In this document: one piece after another, positions 35,499-44,783 of the stretch
Layout of the letters: each line of letters starts with the position of its first letter
Numbering within the stretch: position 1 is the first letter of the stretch
Assembly (NCBI GenBank): GCA_017557195.1
Contig: JAFZAL010000059.1
Location: 1-49,211, forward strand
Source: Thermoguttaceae bacterium
Lineage (GTDB): Bacteria > Planctomycetota > Planctomycetia > Pirellulales > Thermoguttaceae
Direction: 5' to 3'
DNA length: 49,211 bases
Program-made: the position numbers and the translations under genes
The notes under the pieces: model-generated
Seen by the model: the letters and a program-made list of their open reading frames with translations, nothing else
Database searches by the model: none
What the model was told of the DNA's origin: nothing

Positions 35499-37109
35499 AT
35501 GATCAGATCCCATTTCCTTATTCGTTTAACAGCGTCCGTTGTTTCATTGTTATGTCTTTTCTGCTTGACCTCACTGGTTTTTGCTCAGGAAGCCGCTCAA
35601 ACGCCAGCTGCAGCTCCGGCGAATAAACCCGCTCCGGCTGCCAAACCCGCTCAACCGGCTCCCGCCTCTAAACCGGCAGTTGATAAACCCTTGAGTTTCC
35701 GGTTCACTGAGATCGAAAAGGATTCAGACGAAGACAGAATCCGCAATCAGACTGGTACAATTTTCAATAAAGGCAAATTCGAGAAAGCTGAAGATAAAGC
35801 CATTTTCACACAGTACTATAAAGGGTACTTCTTCGCTCGTTGGGTCAGCAGCGGCAAATACTATCAAATGGACACTTATCCAGAAACGCTTCGCAAGCAG
35901 GCGCGAACTACCAAAAAGCCGACGGATAAAAAGAAGTTGGAAGCCATTGCCAGCCGCTGGACGTATCCTTGCTTTATTGAAGATTTCCGTAAAGACCTCG
36001 ATCGCAGCCGCGAAGACGGCGAGCCGCAAAAGATTGCCGTTAAAACAGCGTTCGATTTTGCCATGGAAGTTATTGCCAGCAATAACGCTCAATGCACTCC
36101 TGCAGTTAAGTACAACTGTGCTTTGTTGTTGGGGAATTTGTATTATAAAACTTCAGCGTCTGCAAATGAATTGCCGGTCGTTTATACGCCAGCTTTTGAA
36201 ACGCTCGTTAAAATTGCGTCTTCCGCCAAAGCTCCCTGCTATTTGAAAATCGGAGCGTTGATGGGGCTCAATCAAATTATTGCGGAAACAAACCTGACCG
36301 ACAAACAAAAAGCCGACGTTTATAACGTTATGCTGGAAATCGCCAAAACAAAAGTTGACCCGGCGGCGTTTGCGTCTTCCAAAGACGACCCAACCGGAGA
36401 AGGCGCTGTCTGGGCGAGAAACCTGGCAATTGAAGGGCTTCGTCTTTTGGCGGACTTCAACGCTAAGGTTGACAAAACAAAGGGATTCTATCCGGGCAAA
36501 GAAGCTGTTGGAACGCTCTTCCAAATTATAAACGACAAAAAAGCCCCGATGACAACGCGAATTGCCGCTATGGAATCGCTGGGAAGCTACAATTTCAATA
36601 AGTATCCCGAGCTTAAATCCAGCTCTCCCAAATTATTAAAAGCTGTTGCCTCGCTTGTTATTGAAGCTATTCAAACGGAGCTGGATCGTAAAGTTGACAA
36701 TCTCGTCTGGGGAGACGACGCTGAACGGATGGCTCGCCAATACCGTTCAAACGACGATGAAGAAGAACAAGTTGACACAACCAACAACGCGATTTTCCTC
36801 TTGCAGCGCGCTCTGCCTGCCGTCTATGCGGTGAACGCCGCTCTCAACGGCGTCAAAAGCGACAAGGGATGGAAAGGGCTGTCTACTCTGGATACTTCTA
36901 ACGACGCCACAAGTCCTTCTGAAATGATTGACGTACTGAAAAACGCCAACAGTTCTCTAAACGCGTTGGCAAAAGAAATCATTCCGTCAAACAGCTCTGG
37001 AGGAGCGGCAGACCTTGACAGCGAAGACAGCTACCCAACAGATAAATTGCAGGAAGTTATCTCCGTTCTGAACTCTATCCAGGACGATCTCAGACCGTTT
37101 ACCGAATAA
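35499..37109 (+). CDS. Secreted hypothetical protein with HEAT-like helices
   Basis: A signal peptide (about 1-30, ending VFAQ) is followed by a low-complexity Ala/Pro/Lys segment (31-62, PAAKPAQPAPASKP). The rest is an all-helical region with repeating motifs such as AVKYNCALLLGNLYYK, LKIGALMGLNQII and TRIAAMESLGSYN that suggest HEAT/ARM-type repeats. The end is acidic and Ser-rich. No catalytic motif was seen. It is 536 residues long and lies 119 bp before lgt, probably in one transcript. No Shine-Dalgarno sequence is seen. Function unknown. Confidence 0.7.
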   Translation: MIRSHFLIRLTASVVSLLCLFCLTSLVFAQEAAQTPAAAPANKPAPAAKPAQPAPASKPAVDKPLSFRFTEIEKDSDEDRIRNQTGTIFNKGKFEKAEDKAIFTQYYKGYFFARWVSSGKYYQMDTYPETLRKQARTTKKPTDKKKLEAIASRWTYPCFIEDFRKDLDRSREDGEPQKIAVKTAFDFAMEVIASNNAQCTPAVKYNCALLLGNLYYKTSASANELPVVYTPAFETLVKIASSAKAPCYLKIGALMGLNQIIAETNLTDKQKADVYNVMLEIAKTKVDPAAFASSKDDPTGEGAVWARNLAIEGLRLLADFNAKVDKTKGFYPGKEAVGTLFQIINDKKAPMTTRIAAMESLGSYNFNKYPELKSSSPKLLKAVASLVIEAIQTELDRKVDNLVWGDDAERMARQYRSNDDEEEQVDTTNNAIFLLQRALPAVYAVNAALNGVKSDKGWKGLSTLDTSNDATSPSEMIDVLKNANSSLNALAKEIIPSNSSGGAADLDSEDSYPTDKLQEVISVLNSIQDDLRPFTE

Positions 37110-37119
37110 TGAGCTGCTT

Positions 37120-37226
37120 AGCGCTAGCGCCTAGTAGGCGAGGGAGTAGGGAGTAGGGAGTAGGGAATAGTAGAGTCTTCCCTATTCCCTATTCCTTATT
37201 CCCTATTCCCCATTCCCTATTCCCTA
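37120..37226. repeat. Heptamer tandem-repeat element (copy 5), forming the lgt leader
   Basis: The left arm is three GGGAGTA and one GGGAATA; the right arm is about seven CCCTATT/CCCCATT/CCCTACA units reaching the lgt start codon. The arms are complementary and can form a long hairpin right before the lgt ATG. Confidence 0.85.
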
Positions 37227-37228
37227 CA

Positions 37229-38587
37229 ATGCACCAAACTTTATTTTATATTCCAGAAAAGCTGTTCGGGATTCCGGTTTTTGGCGTTGGTCTGCTATTA
37301 GTTCTCTGGTTGGTTATAACCGGGATATCGATGTTTTTTGACTATCGTAAATCCGGCTTGAAATCTGTCTGGTCGTTTTTAGTCGTTGTCGGATTAGGCG
37401 CCGCGGCGATTATTTGGGTCTTGCCCAACATCGTCAAGCCGACCGGGCTGGCAATTCAAAGCTACGGCGCCATGATGCTTCTGGGAATCATAACCGGGCT
37501 TCTTCTGGCAATCTACAGAGCTAAAAAATACGGATACAAGGCAGACCTGATCATCTCGATGGTTCTCTGGATGTGCATTGAGGGAATAATCGGCGCCAGA
37601 CTGTTCTTTTGCGTCGAGTACTGGTCGGAGATGAAAGCGGACACATGGGCTCAAACGATTCGCAACTGCCTGAGTTTTACTGAAGGCGGGCTTGTCGTTT
37701 ACGGCTCTCTGTTTGGCGGGCTGCTGGGCGTGATATGTTTCATTTTGACCACGCCCAATCCCAACGAAGAAACCGAACGTAAAAAGCGTTTATCCATTTG
37801 GAGAATGTTGGATATAATTGCCCCGTCGATGGTTTTGGGGCTGGCGTTTGGGCGCATTGGCTGTTTCCTCAACGGCTGCTGTTTCGGCGGCGTTTGCGAC
37901 GTCGACAAATATCCCTGGGCGGTTACGTTTCCCGCCGGGTCGCCCCCGTTCATGGCTCAGGTAGAAAGCGGGGATATTAAACTCGATAACCAGCCTTTGC
38001 AGGGGTTGACGCTGGAAAGAATCTTTCTCCCCAACGGCCATTGGGGAATAATCGTCAAGACGGTTGAAAAAGATTCCGCAGCAGAGAAAGCCGGAATGAA
38101 GCCCAACGACCTGATTGTCGCAATTAACGACGTCTCTGTTTTTGACAATCAAAACAACGCGCGCCTGGACTGGGCGTACTATTGTCTTACTGCCGGAGCA
38201 AGAACAGAGGGGATGGTCAAAGTCAAAAGACACGATGCGCCGGACGCCGTTTGGGAATACAGTTCAAAAAATGAAATTCGCTCGCTGCCCGTCCATCCGA
38301 CGCAGCTTTACAGCTCCCTCAACGCTTTGCTTTTGCTGGTAATCCTGTTGATTTTCGACCGATTCAAGCATTGGGAAGGCGCAACGTTTTTACTGCTCGT
38401 TACGCTGTATCCAATTACCCGCTGGATTTTGGAATCGATTCGCATCGACGAATCTGGCGCGTTCGGGACGTCCATGAGCATTTCTCAGCTTGTCAGTTTG
38501 ATAATGCTCCCTATCGTTTGCATCCTTTGGGGATATTTGTGGTTCTTAAATCGGAAGAGGCAAGAGGCAAGAGGCAGTAGGGAATAG
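37229..38587 (+). CDS. lgt: Prolipoprotein diacylglyceryl transferase with PDZ-like insertion
   Basis: Lgt adds diacylglycerol to the lipobox Cys of lipoproteins. The 452-residue protein exceeds the usual 270-300. Lgt segments are QSYGAMMLLG (77-86), GARLFFCVEYW (122-132), EGGLVVYGSLFGG (152-164), GRIGCFLNGCCFGG (208-221), VHPTQLYSS (355-363) and WILESIR (399-405). Position 159 is Tyr where E. coli has the essential His103, a variant seen in other Lgt proteins. Between the two halves, about 260-335 reads like a PDZ domain (WGIIVKTVEKDSAAEKAGMKPNDLIVAIND). The last residues (RQEARGSRE) come from a heptamer repeat. No Shine-Dalgarno sequence is present; the leader is a repeat. Confidence 0.9.
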   Translation: MHQTLFYIPEKLFGIPVFGVGLLLVLWLVITGISMFFDYRKSGLKSVWSFLVVVGLGAAAIIWVLPNIVKPTGLAIQSYGAMMLLGIITGLLLAIYRAKKYGYKADLIISMVLWMCIEGIIGARLFFCVEYWSEMKADTWAQTIRNCLSFTEGGLVVYGSLFGGLLGVICFILTTPNPNEETERKKRLSIWRMLDIIAPSMVLGLAFGRIGCFLNGCCFGGVCDVDKYPWAVTFPAGSPPFMAQVESGDIKLDNQPLQGLTLERIFLPNGHWGIIVKTVEKDSAAEKAGMKPNDLIVAINDVSVFDNQNNARLDWAYYCLTAGARTEGMVKVKRHDAPDAVWEYSSKNEIRSLPVHPTQLYSSLNALLLLVILLIFDRFKHWEGATFLLLVTLYPITRWILESIRIDESGAFGTSMSISQLVSLIMLPIVCILWGYLWFLNRKRQEARGSRE

Positions 38588-38677
38588 GGAATAGGGAATA
38601 GGGAATAGGGAGTAGGGAGTAGGGAATAGGGAGTAGAATATATGCCTTTTATACTTACCACTAACCACTAACCACTT
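38555..38677. repeat. Heptamer tandem-repeat element (copy 6), overlapping the lgt 3' end
   Basis: Three AGAGGCA units encode the last lgt residues. Many GGGAATA/GGGAGTA units follow after the stop, then a right arm of ACCACTA units. Confidence 0.85.
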
Positions 38678-38700
38678 GTCGCTTCCTACTCGGAAGCGAC
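38678..38700 (+). terminator. Stem-loop after lgt
   Basis: GTCGCTTCC and GGAAGCGAC form a perfect 9-bp stem with a 5-nt loop, followed on the plus strand by TCTTATTCTTTT. It ends 2 bp before the stop codon of the convergent SUMF1-domain gene. Confidence 0.6.
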
Positions 38701-38702
38701 TC

Positions 38703-39497
<795 letters not shown>

Positions 39498-39620
39498 AGT
39501 ATACTTATTTAGTCTATTAAATGGCTTTTGGAATTAACAATCTTCATTACGATTATTATATCATTTTTTTGCCAACGTTAAAAGAACCGCACAGCAAAAA
39601 TATTAAGATTATCATAAAGA

Positions 39621-39674
39621 AAAAGCAGGGAATGGGAGTTTTAATCGCGTTTTTACGTCCCATTCCCTGCTTTT
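39621..39674. terminator. Terminator after the coiled-coil gene
   Basis: A perfect 17-bp stem (AAAAGCAGGGAATGGGA with TCCCATTCCCTGCTTTT) surrounds a 20-nt loop. On the minus strand it lies 21 bp after the coiled-coil gene stop and is followed by TTTTTC. Confidence 0.85.
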
Positions 39675-39695
39675 CGCAGTTCTGCATCTCTCAGA

Positions 39696-42227
39696 TCAGT
39701 TTGCTTTTTTGAGCAGCGCTGTCTGCTGCGTTCTCAGCGAACGCTGGAAGTCCATCTTTTCAATCTGCCAGTTCTGAATGCGTTCCAGCAGCTGGGCTTC
39801 CTTGAGCTTGAGCTGGTTTTCCTTCTGTTCCAGGAACTGACGTTTCTGAGCCAGCTGAATGCTCTGCTCGTCGATAGACTGTTCAATCGCTTCTTTCTTA
39901 AGCTGGAGGCTGTGAATCTGTCGGGCGATGTTGTCTCGATACGCCGCCAGCTCCGCCTTCTTTTTGTCGAGCTGTTCGCGAATCTTCTGGTACTGATAGG
40001 CGAACTTTTCGCGAATGGCGGTAATGGATCGCTTGAGGGCGTCCGGAGCGGCGGAGCGGGACAGGCTGACCCACAGTTCTTCGGTTGACAACCGAATTTC
40101 GAGCGTGTCCTGATTGAGTTTCATCAGGTTCTGCCGAGCCTGTTCGTAAGCCATGCGCTGCTGTTCCATCGCTTCAAAGCGTTTGGACGTCTGACGGCGA
40201 ATGTTGACCATTTCCCGGTTCTTGCGCGCCAGATCTTCTTCGCATCTCTGATGGAACGCCGCACATTCCTGTTCCTGTCGAGCGTTTGTCTGAATGAGGT
40301 TCTGTTTAATCTTTTCCAGTTCCTGACGGGATTCCTCAAGCGACTTTTCGTAGCTGGCAAGAATCTCTTCACGACCGCGCAGCTCTTCCAGACGCTGTTT
40401 CAGAGCGTCTTCCTGCTGAAGAACTTTCTGCTGGAACTGATTTTCTCGAACTGACAGATCAGCCATGATACTGTCCGCTTTCTTTTGGGCTTCCTTGATA
40501 ATGGATTCCGCCCGCTGATTGACGTTCTGAATAATCGCGCTGACGCGATTCTGGGCGTCCTTCTTTTGCTGCTGTTCGTATTGACGAATCTGAGCCAGTT
40601 CCGCTTCGCGAACTTTTGCGTTCGACGCTTCCAGCTCCTGGGTTCGCTGACGAATGGAAATGGCGACTTCTTCGTCTCGGCTTTTCAGAGCGCGAAGCAT
40701 TTCGTTTATGCGATGTTCCTTCATTTCCAGTTCGCTCGTCCAGGATTTGAGCGCAGCAACCTTTGAAACAAAATCTTCTTCCGACAGCGGCGCCGATTCG
40801 TTTCCGTTGGCGTTCGCATCAGCTCCGTGAAGTTCAATCTGGTTGAGCGACCTGTTGAGCCGGTTTTCTCTTTGAACCAAAATCTGTTCCCGTTCTGAAA
40901 GAACGCTTTCTTTACGCTCACATTCAGCCAACCGTTCTTTGAGATTCGCTTCGTGCGCTTCGATACCCTCTCGGAGTCGGGCAAACTTTTCCTTGTCCGA
41001 TTCCAGTTCCTGACGAGAGGAAACGACTGATTCCCTTTGTTTATTGAGGGCGTCTTCGCGTTTGACGAGTTCAATTTCCCGTTCGTCCAGATTGTCCTTA
41101 AGGGATTGCGCTCTGTCTTGAGCTTCTTTGATTATGCTGTCCGCCTGATCGTTGACGTCCTGTAAAATCGAATTGACGCGATTCTGAGTGTCTTCTTTTT
41201 GCTGTTTTTCCAACTGCTGAATTCTCGCCATTTCGCTTTGGCGCATTTTGAGAAAGCTCTGCTCCTGTTCTTTTTGCTTCTTCTGCAAATCGGCATAACC
41301 CTTTTCCAGCAAAACCGCCTTGTCGTCCAACTCTTTTTTAATGGACTTCAGTTCCATGACCTTGGTCGCAAATTCGGAACGGCGCTTGGAGAGCTTATCA
41401 TTCTCATTGAACATTTCCGCTTCGCGCTGCTGCAGCTCTCGGGTTCGATTGGCGATATTGTCAATCGTTTCCTTGACTTGCTGTTCGTTTTCCTGAAGAG
41501 TCGCAAACCGCTTGGCGTAATCGCGTTCTTTTTCCAAATGCTCTTCACGCTGTTTGTTAAGATCGTTTTCTCGCTGTTCGACAACGCTCATCCGTTGAGA
41601 CAACGACGCTTCGATTTCGAGCTTTTGATCATTGAGAGACTTCTCGACCGCTTCTTTTTGACGAATGATTTCCTTGTGAGATTTCGCCTCCAGGCGTTTG
41701 CACTCTTCTTCGGCGTCCAAACGCTTTTGAGTCAGTTCGCTATTGAATCGTTCGCTTTCTTTGGCTAACTTTCGTTTGTTTTCTTCTCTGGAACGCTGAA
41801 ATTCCTGTTCAAGCTCCGCCCGCTTTTGAGCGAATTCCCTTTCCAGCGCTTTTTTCTGCTGAGCCTGCCCGGTTTCGAACGCTTCAATCGCCAGTCGGAG
41901 CTTCTTTTCCCGCTTGTCTAATTCCGCCTGACGAACGTTGAGTTCTTCTTCTTTATTAGCCGCCAGCAAACGAGTTGTTCGCGCCGCGTTGTCCAGCTCC
42001 GCAGAACGCGCGTTGAGCTGCGCTTCGCGTCTGTCCATGTCGTCCTGGCGCTGCTGTACATACTGCGCTATTCGACTTGCCTGATCTTGAATATCCGCCG
42101 GTTTCCAACTCGAATTGGAATCCGTTTCGCTCATTGCAGACGATGACCGCTTCTCCCGTTTGCTGTTAATGGAGATTGTGTCAATATCATAATCGGAATC
42201 ACTGCGAACTACGCCAAAGGTTGCCAT
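39696..42227 (-). CDS. Long cytoplasmic coiled-coil protein (843 aa)
   Basis: After a Ser/Asp-rich head (1-45) nearly the whole protein is heptad-patterned Glu/Lys/Gln/Arg coiled coil, broken at about 465-483 by a Gly/Asn/Ala linker. No signal peptide or membrane segment is seen. Residues about 332-384 and 543-595 are an internal duplication (30 of 53 positions identical), both with QNRV..I.Q.VN..A.SIIKEAQ. The layout (head, rods, hinge) recalls filament-forming bacterial coiled-coil proteins such as crescentin-like or DivIVA-like scaffolds, but no family is recognised. It is transcribed divergently from an S41 protease gene across a region with repeated ATCGATAC boxes. Confidence 0.8.
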   Translation of the reverse strand: MATFGVVRSDSDYDIDTISINSKREKRSSSAMSETDSNSSWKPADIQDQASRIAQYVQQRQDDMDRREAQLNARSAELDNAARTTRLLAANKEEELNVRQAELDKREKKLRLAIEAFETGQAQQKKALEREFAQKRAELEQEFQRSREENKRKLAKESERFNSELTQKRLDAEEECKRLEAKSHKEIIRQKEAVEKSLNDQKLEIEASLSQRMSVVEQRENDLNKQREEHLEKERDYAKRFATLQENEQQVKETIDNIANRTRELQQREAEMFNENDKLSKRRSEFATKVMELKSIKKELDDKAVLLEKGYADLQKKQKEQEQSFLKMRQSEMARIQQLEKQQKEDTQNRVNSILQDVNDQADSIIKEAQDRAQSLKDNLDEREIELVKREDALNKQRESVVSSRQELESDKEKFARLREGIEAHEANLKERLAECERKESVLSEREQILVQRENRLNRSLNQIELHGADANANGNESAPLSEEDFVSKVAALKSWTSELEMKEHRINEMLRALKSRDEEVAISIRQRTQELEASNAKVREAELAQIRQYEQQQKKDAQNRVSAIIQNVNQRAESIIKEAQKKADSIMADLSVRENQFQQKVLQQEDALKQRLEELRGREEILASYEKSLEESRQELEKIKQNLIQTNARQEQECAAFHQRCEEDLARKNREMVNIRRQTSKRFEAMEQQRMAYEQARQNLMKLNQDTLEIRLSTEELWVSLSRSAAPDALKRSITAIREKFAYQYQKIREQLDKKKAELAAYRDNIARQIHSLQLKKEAIEQSIDEQSIQLAQKRQFLEQKENQLKLKEAQLLERIQNWQIEKMDFQRSLRTQQTALLKKAN

Positions 42228-42263
42228 GGCTCTTACCTTATTATATAATTGTTAAATCTGCAT

Positions 42264-42308
42264 ATCGATACTATTACCTGTAATCGATACAAGTCCTACT
42301 ATTGATAC
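42264..42308. promoter_or_regulatory. Three ATYGATAC boxes upstream of the coiled-coil gene
   Basis: ATCGATAC (42264-42271), ATCGATAC (42283-42290) and ATTGATAC (42301-42308) are spaced 19 and 18 bp apart, about two helical turns. Two inverted copies lie near the S41 gene. Confidence 0.5.
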
Positions 42309-42354
42309 AATCGTCAAAGTTTAACACGCCCTTTAAAGAAAGTTCATTTTTTTA

Positions 42355-42462
42355 GTGGCGAGTTGCGAGTGGCGAGTTGCGAGAGATGAGAATTTCAAAT
42401 TGGCTCGACGCTTGCGCTAATTACGCATTACGAATTCCGCATTACGAATTAGATTATCCCCT
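42355..42462. repeat. Heptamer tandem-repeat element (copy 7)
   Basis: The left arm has GTGGCGA/GTTGCGA units, the core is CGCTTGCG (42409-42416), and the right arm has ATTACGCATTACGAATTCCGC-like units. It lies between the two divergent genes. Confidence 0.75.
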
Positions 42463-42496
42463 ACATTCCGTACAACCAATCCACCGTTTGGAAGCT

Positions 42497-42513
42497 GTAT
42501 CGATTGTATCAAT
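42497..42513. promoter_or_regulatory. Two GTATCRAT boxes upstream of the S41 protease gene
   Basis: GTATCGAT (42497-42504) and GTATCAAT (42506-42513) are inverted copies of the ATYGATAC boxes found near the divergent coiled-coil gene, 9 bp apart. Confidence 0.45.
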
Positions 42514-42593
42514 TATTCATACAAGAAAAACTGTGAAAATTTCCAGCAACGTCCGATTTCTTACGTAGATATATTTAATTATAGAGGATAATA

Positions 42594-44402
42594 ATGCCCA
42601 ATCAAAACAAAACGCAAAACTCAGCTGTCGCAATATATGCTCAGTTGTGCAACAGTCTAATATTTATTAATCGATCGGTCTTTTTTGCCGTTCTGTTGGG
42701 CATTGTATTGTCAGCCGTCCCCCAAACAGGCTCGGCGCAATCGCTTCCAGAGAACAGAGAACTCATTACTCGAAAAGGAGTTAGCGTAAATTCTTCGTCA
42801 ACTCCTCGTTCCTCACTAGTTACTCCTAACTATCAGACAGTTCCCAAACCGGAACAGTCGGAGCTGGAAGATATTATACTCAAAGGAAATGCGTTGGAAA
42901 CGCCCTCTGAAAATCGTCCAATTGACTGGAACGAGGCGCTCAACTTCTGGGAAAGCGCGTTGAGGGATTACCCGACTGAAGCGCTCCTTTTAAAACGGTA
43001 TTATCGAGCCAGAATCCAGTACGACGTCAATTACCGTTTGGCAGACAGACGTTATGTGGAACTGGTCAATAACATGTCAACCGATCTGGGAAGAGAAACG
43101 CTTTCAGACATCCTCTATAAAATCAATTTCAGCTACGTTGACAACGCCAACTGGGCCGTCATTTCCCATAACGGACTGGTCGGCATATCGCAGGCGCTTC
43201 GCAACCCGGCGTTTCGACGTCAATATCTTTCCCGTTTTAACGTAGAGGAAATTGCACGAATGGAGCTGCGCTGGATGCAGAATGCACGCTCGATTCCGGT
43301 TAAAAACGCCAACGATGCCTATTCGCAGGCTGTCAGCGTCGCGTCAATGGTCAAACGCGACTGTCAAATTAACGAAGCGGTAATCATTCTGGAATACCTC
43401 TGTGGAATTCTTAACGTTCTTGACCAATACACCTGTCTTCTCACGCCAACCCAGTTTCTCGACATGACCAACCAGATCAACGGGGAATTTGTCGGCATTG
43501 GGGTTGAACTGAAAACCGTTAAGGGAGAATTGAAAGTCGTTCGACCGATAACCGGTTCTCCAGCGCAGAAGGCGGGGCTTCGACCGGGCGACTCCATCGT
43601 CGCCGTCAACGGTCAGCGAACGGTAGATTCCACGCCGGAAAAGATTTCCAACCAGCTTCAAGGCGAATCCGGCTCTACGGTTTACTTGGAAATCGCTCGG
43701 CGCAACAGTCCCAATCAGACGGTTGCCATCGTGCGTCAGCCGGTGAAGTCGCCATGCGTCGAAAACGTTAAAATCATAGACGAAGCAAACCGCATCGGGT
43801 ATTTGAAAATCAACCATTTCCAAAAAACGACCGCAGACGAACTGGACGCCGCGATGTTCTATTTGAACAATCTCAATATGAAAAGTCTGATTATCGACTT
43901 GCGCGGCAACCCCGGCGGACTTTTAACGGCGGCTGTAGAGGCGTCCAACCGATTTATCAGCGCTGGTACGATTGTTTCCACCAAAGGGAAGAACCCGCAG
44001 GAAAACCATGATTTCTATGCAACAAGGGAAAAGACGTCGTCGATTCCGCTGGTTGTTCTGATAGACAAAAACAGCGCGTCGGCGTCAGAGATTTTTGCCG
44101 GCGCTATGAGAGACCATCGCCGCGCCGCAATCGTTGGAACGCAAAGCTACGGCAAAGGCTCCGTTCAAGGGATTTTCCCCTTGCAAAACAGCTCGCTCGG
44201 CTTGCGAATGACGACCGCCAAATTCTATTCCCCGCTGGGAAAACCGTTCGTCCGAGTCGGCGTCAGCCCGGATATTGAAGTCCGAAAAGCGTCCTTGCTC
44301 AGCGAAGACGTCGCCCCCTACGAAATCATTCCCGAACAGGACGACGCCGTCCTGCAAGCGGGAATCAACGCCGCGAAACAGCGGTCTGCGAGTTACGAGT
44401 AG
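42594..44402 (+). CDS. S41 family carboxy-terminal processing protease (CtpA/Prc-like)
   Basis: The 602-residue periplasmic serine protease has an N-terminal signal-type hydrophobic segment (about 27-49, ending GSAQ). A PDZ domain follows at about 295-380 (GEFVGIGVELKTVKGELKVV, AGLRPGDSIVAVNGQ), and the S41 domain has LIIDLRGNPGGLLTAAVEASN, DKNSASASEIFAGAMRDHRR and QSYGKGSVQGIFPL. Catalytic Ser496 and Lys521 are 25 residues apart, the same spacing as Ser430 and Lys455 in E. coli Prc. Such enzymes trim or degrade envelope proteins from their C-terminus. AGAGGA lies 5 nt before ATG. The last residues (SASYE) come from a repeat-like GCGAGTTACGAG. Confidence 0.93.
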   Translation: MPNQNKTQNSAVAIYAQLCNSLIFINRSVFFAVLLGIVLSAVPQTGSAQSLPENRELITRKGVSVNSSSTPRSSLVTPNYQTVPKPEQSELEDIILKGNALETPSENRPIDWNEALNFWESALRDYPTEALLLKRYYRARIQYDVNYRLADRRYVELVNNMSTDLGRETLSDILYKINFSYVDNANWAVISHNGLVGISQALRNPAFRRQYLSRFNVEEIARMELRWMQNARSIPVKNANDAYSQAVSVASMVKRDCQINEAVIILEYLCGILNVLDQYTCLLTPTQFLDMTNQINGEFVGIGVELKTVKGELKVVRPITGSPAQKAGLRPGDSIVAVNGQRTVDSTPEKISNQLQGESGSTVYLEIARRNSPNQTVAIVRQPVKSPCVENVKIIDEANRIGYLKINHFQKTTADELDAAMFYLNNLNMKSLIIDLRGNPGGLLTAAVEASNRFISAGTIVSTKGKNPQENHDFYATREKTSSIPLVVLIDKNSASASEIFAGAMRDHRRAAIVGTQSYGKGSVQGIFPLQNSSLGLRMTTAKFYSPLGKPFVRVGVSPDIEVRKASLLSEDVAPYEIIPEQDDAVLQAGINAAKQRSASYE

Positions 44403-44783
44403 CAAGGCAACGAGAAAAACGAAAGCTCTGTTAAGCGTCTACTTACCAAAAAATGTGGGGTTTCTATAATAATTTCCCCAAAAAGCCTAAGGTGCCTTCT
44501 TGACAAATTGGTATTAGTAATTACAATATTTAATCAAGTAATATTAAGGTACGGAAACTGCAATATTTTATTACGTAATAACCATTATTCTGACTTTATC
44601 AGAATTTATGGATATAATAATTGAGTGAATTCGTTATTGCAGACCATCGTACCGAAAAGCGTTCGACGTCCCTCTTGTTATTCCAACATATTGACGTCTG
44701 AGCGAGTATTTATAAAAATTCCCTGCCTTTAAAAAGACTTCCCGCCTTTTGGAAGTTTTCCTGCCCTTTAAACGTAAAGTATC
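44403..44783. other. AT-rich intergenic region upstream of the PEP-CTERM gene
   Basis: Apart from the promoter at 44500-44527, it contains a TTCTGA/TCAGAA hairpin near 44595 and, close to the gene, three degenerate copies of a CCTGCCTTTAAA-like unit (near 44723, 44743 and 44762) spaced about 20 bp. No gene or RNA was recognised. Confidence 0.5.
44500..44527 (+). promoter_or_regulatory. Sigma70-type promoter upstream of the PEP-CTERM gene
   Basis: TTGACA (44500-44505), a 16-nt spacer and TACAAT (44522-44527). It would give a leader of about 250 nt. Confidence 0.6.
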
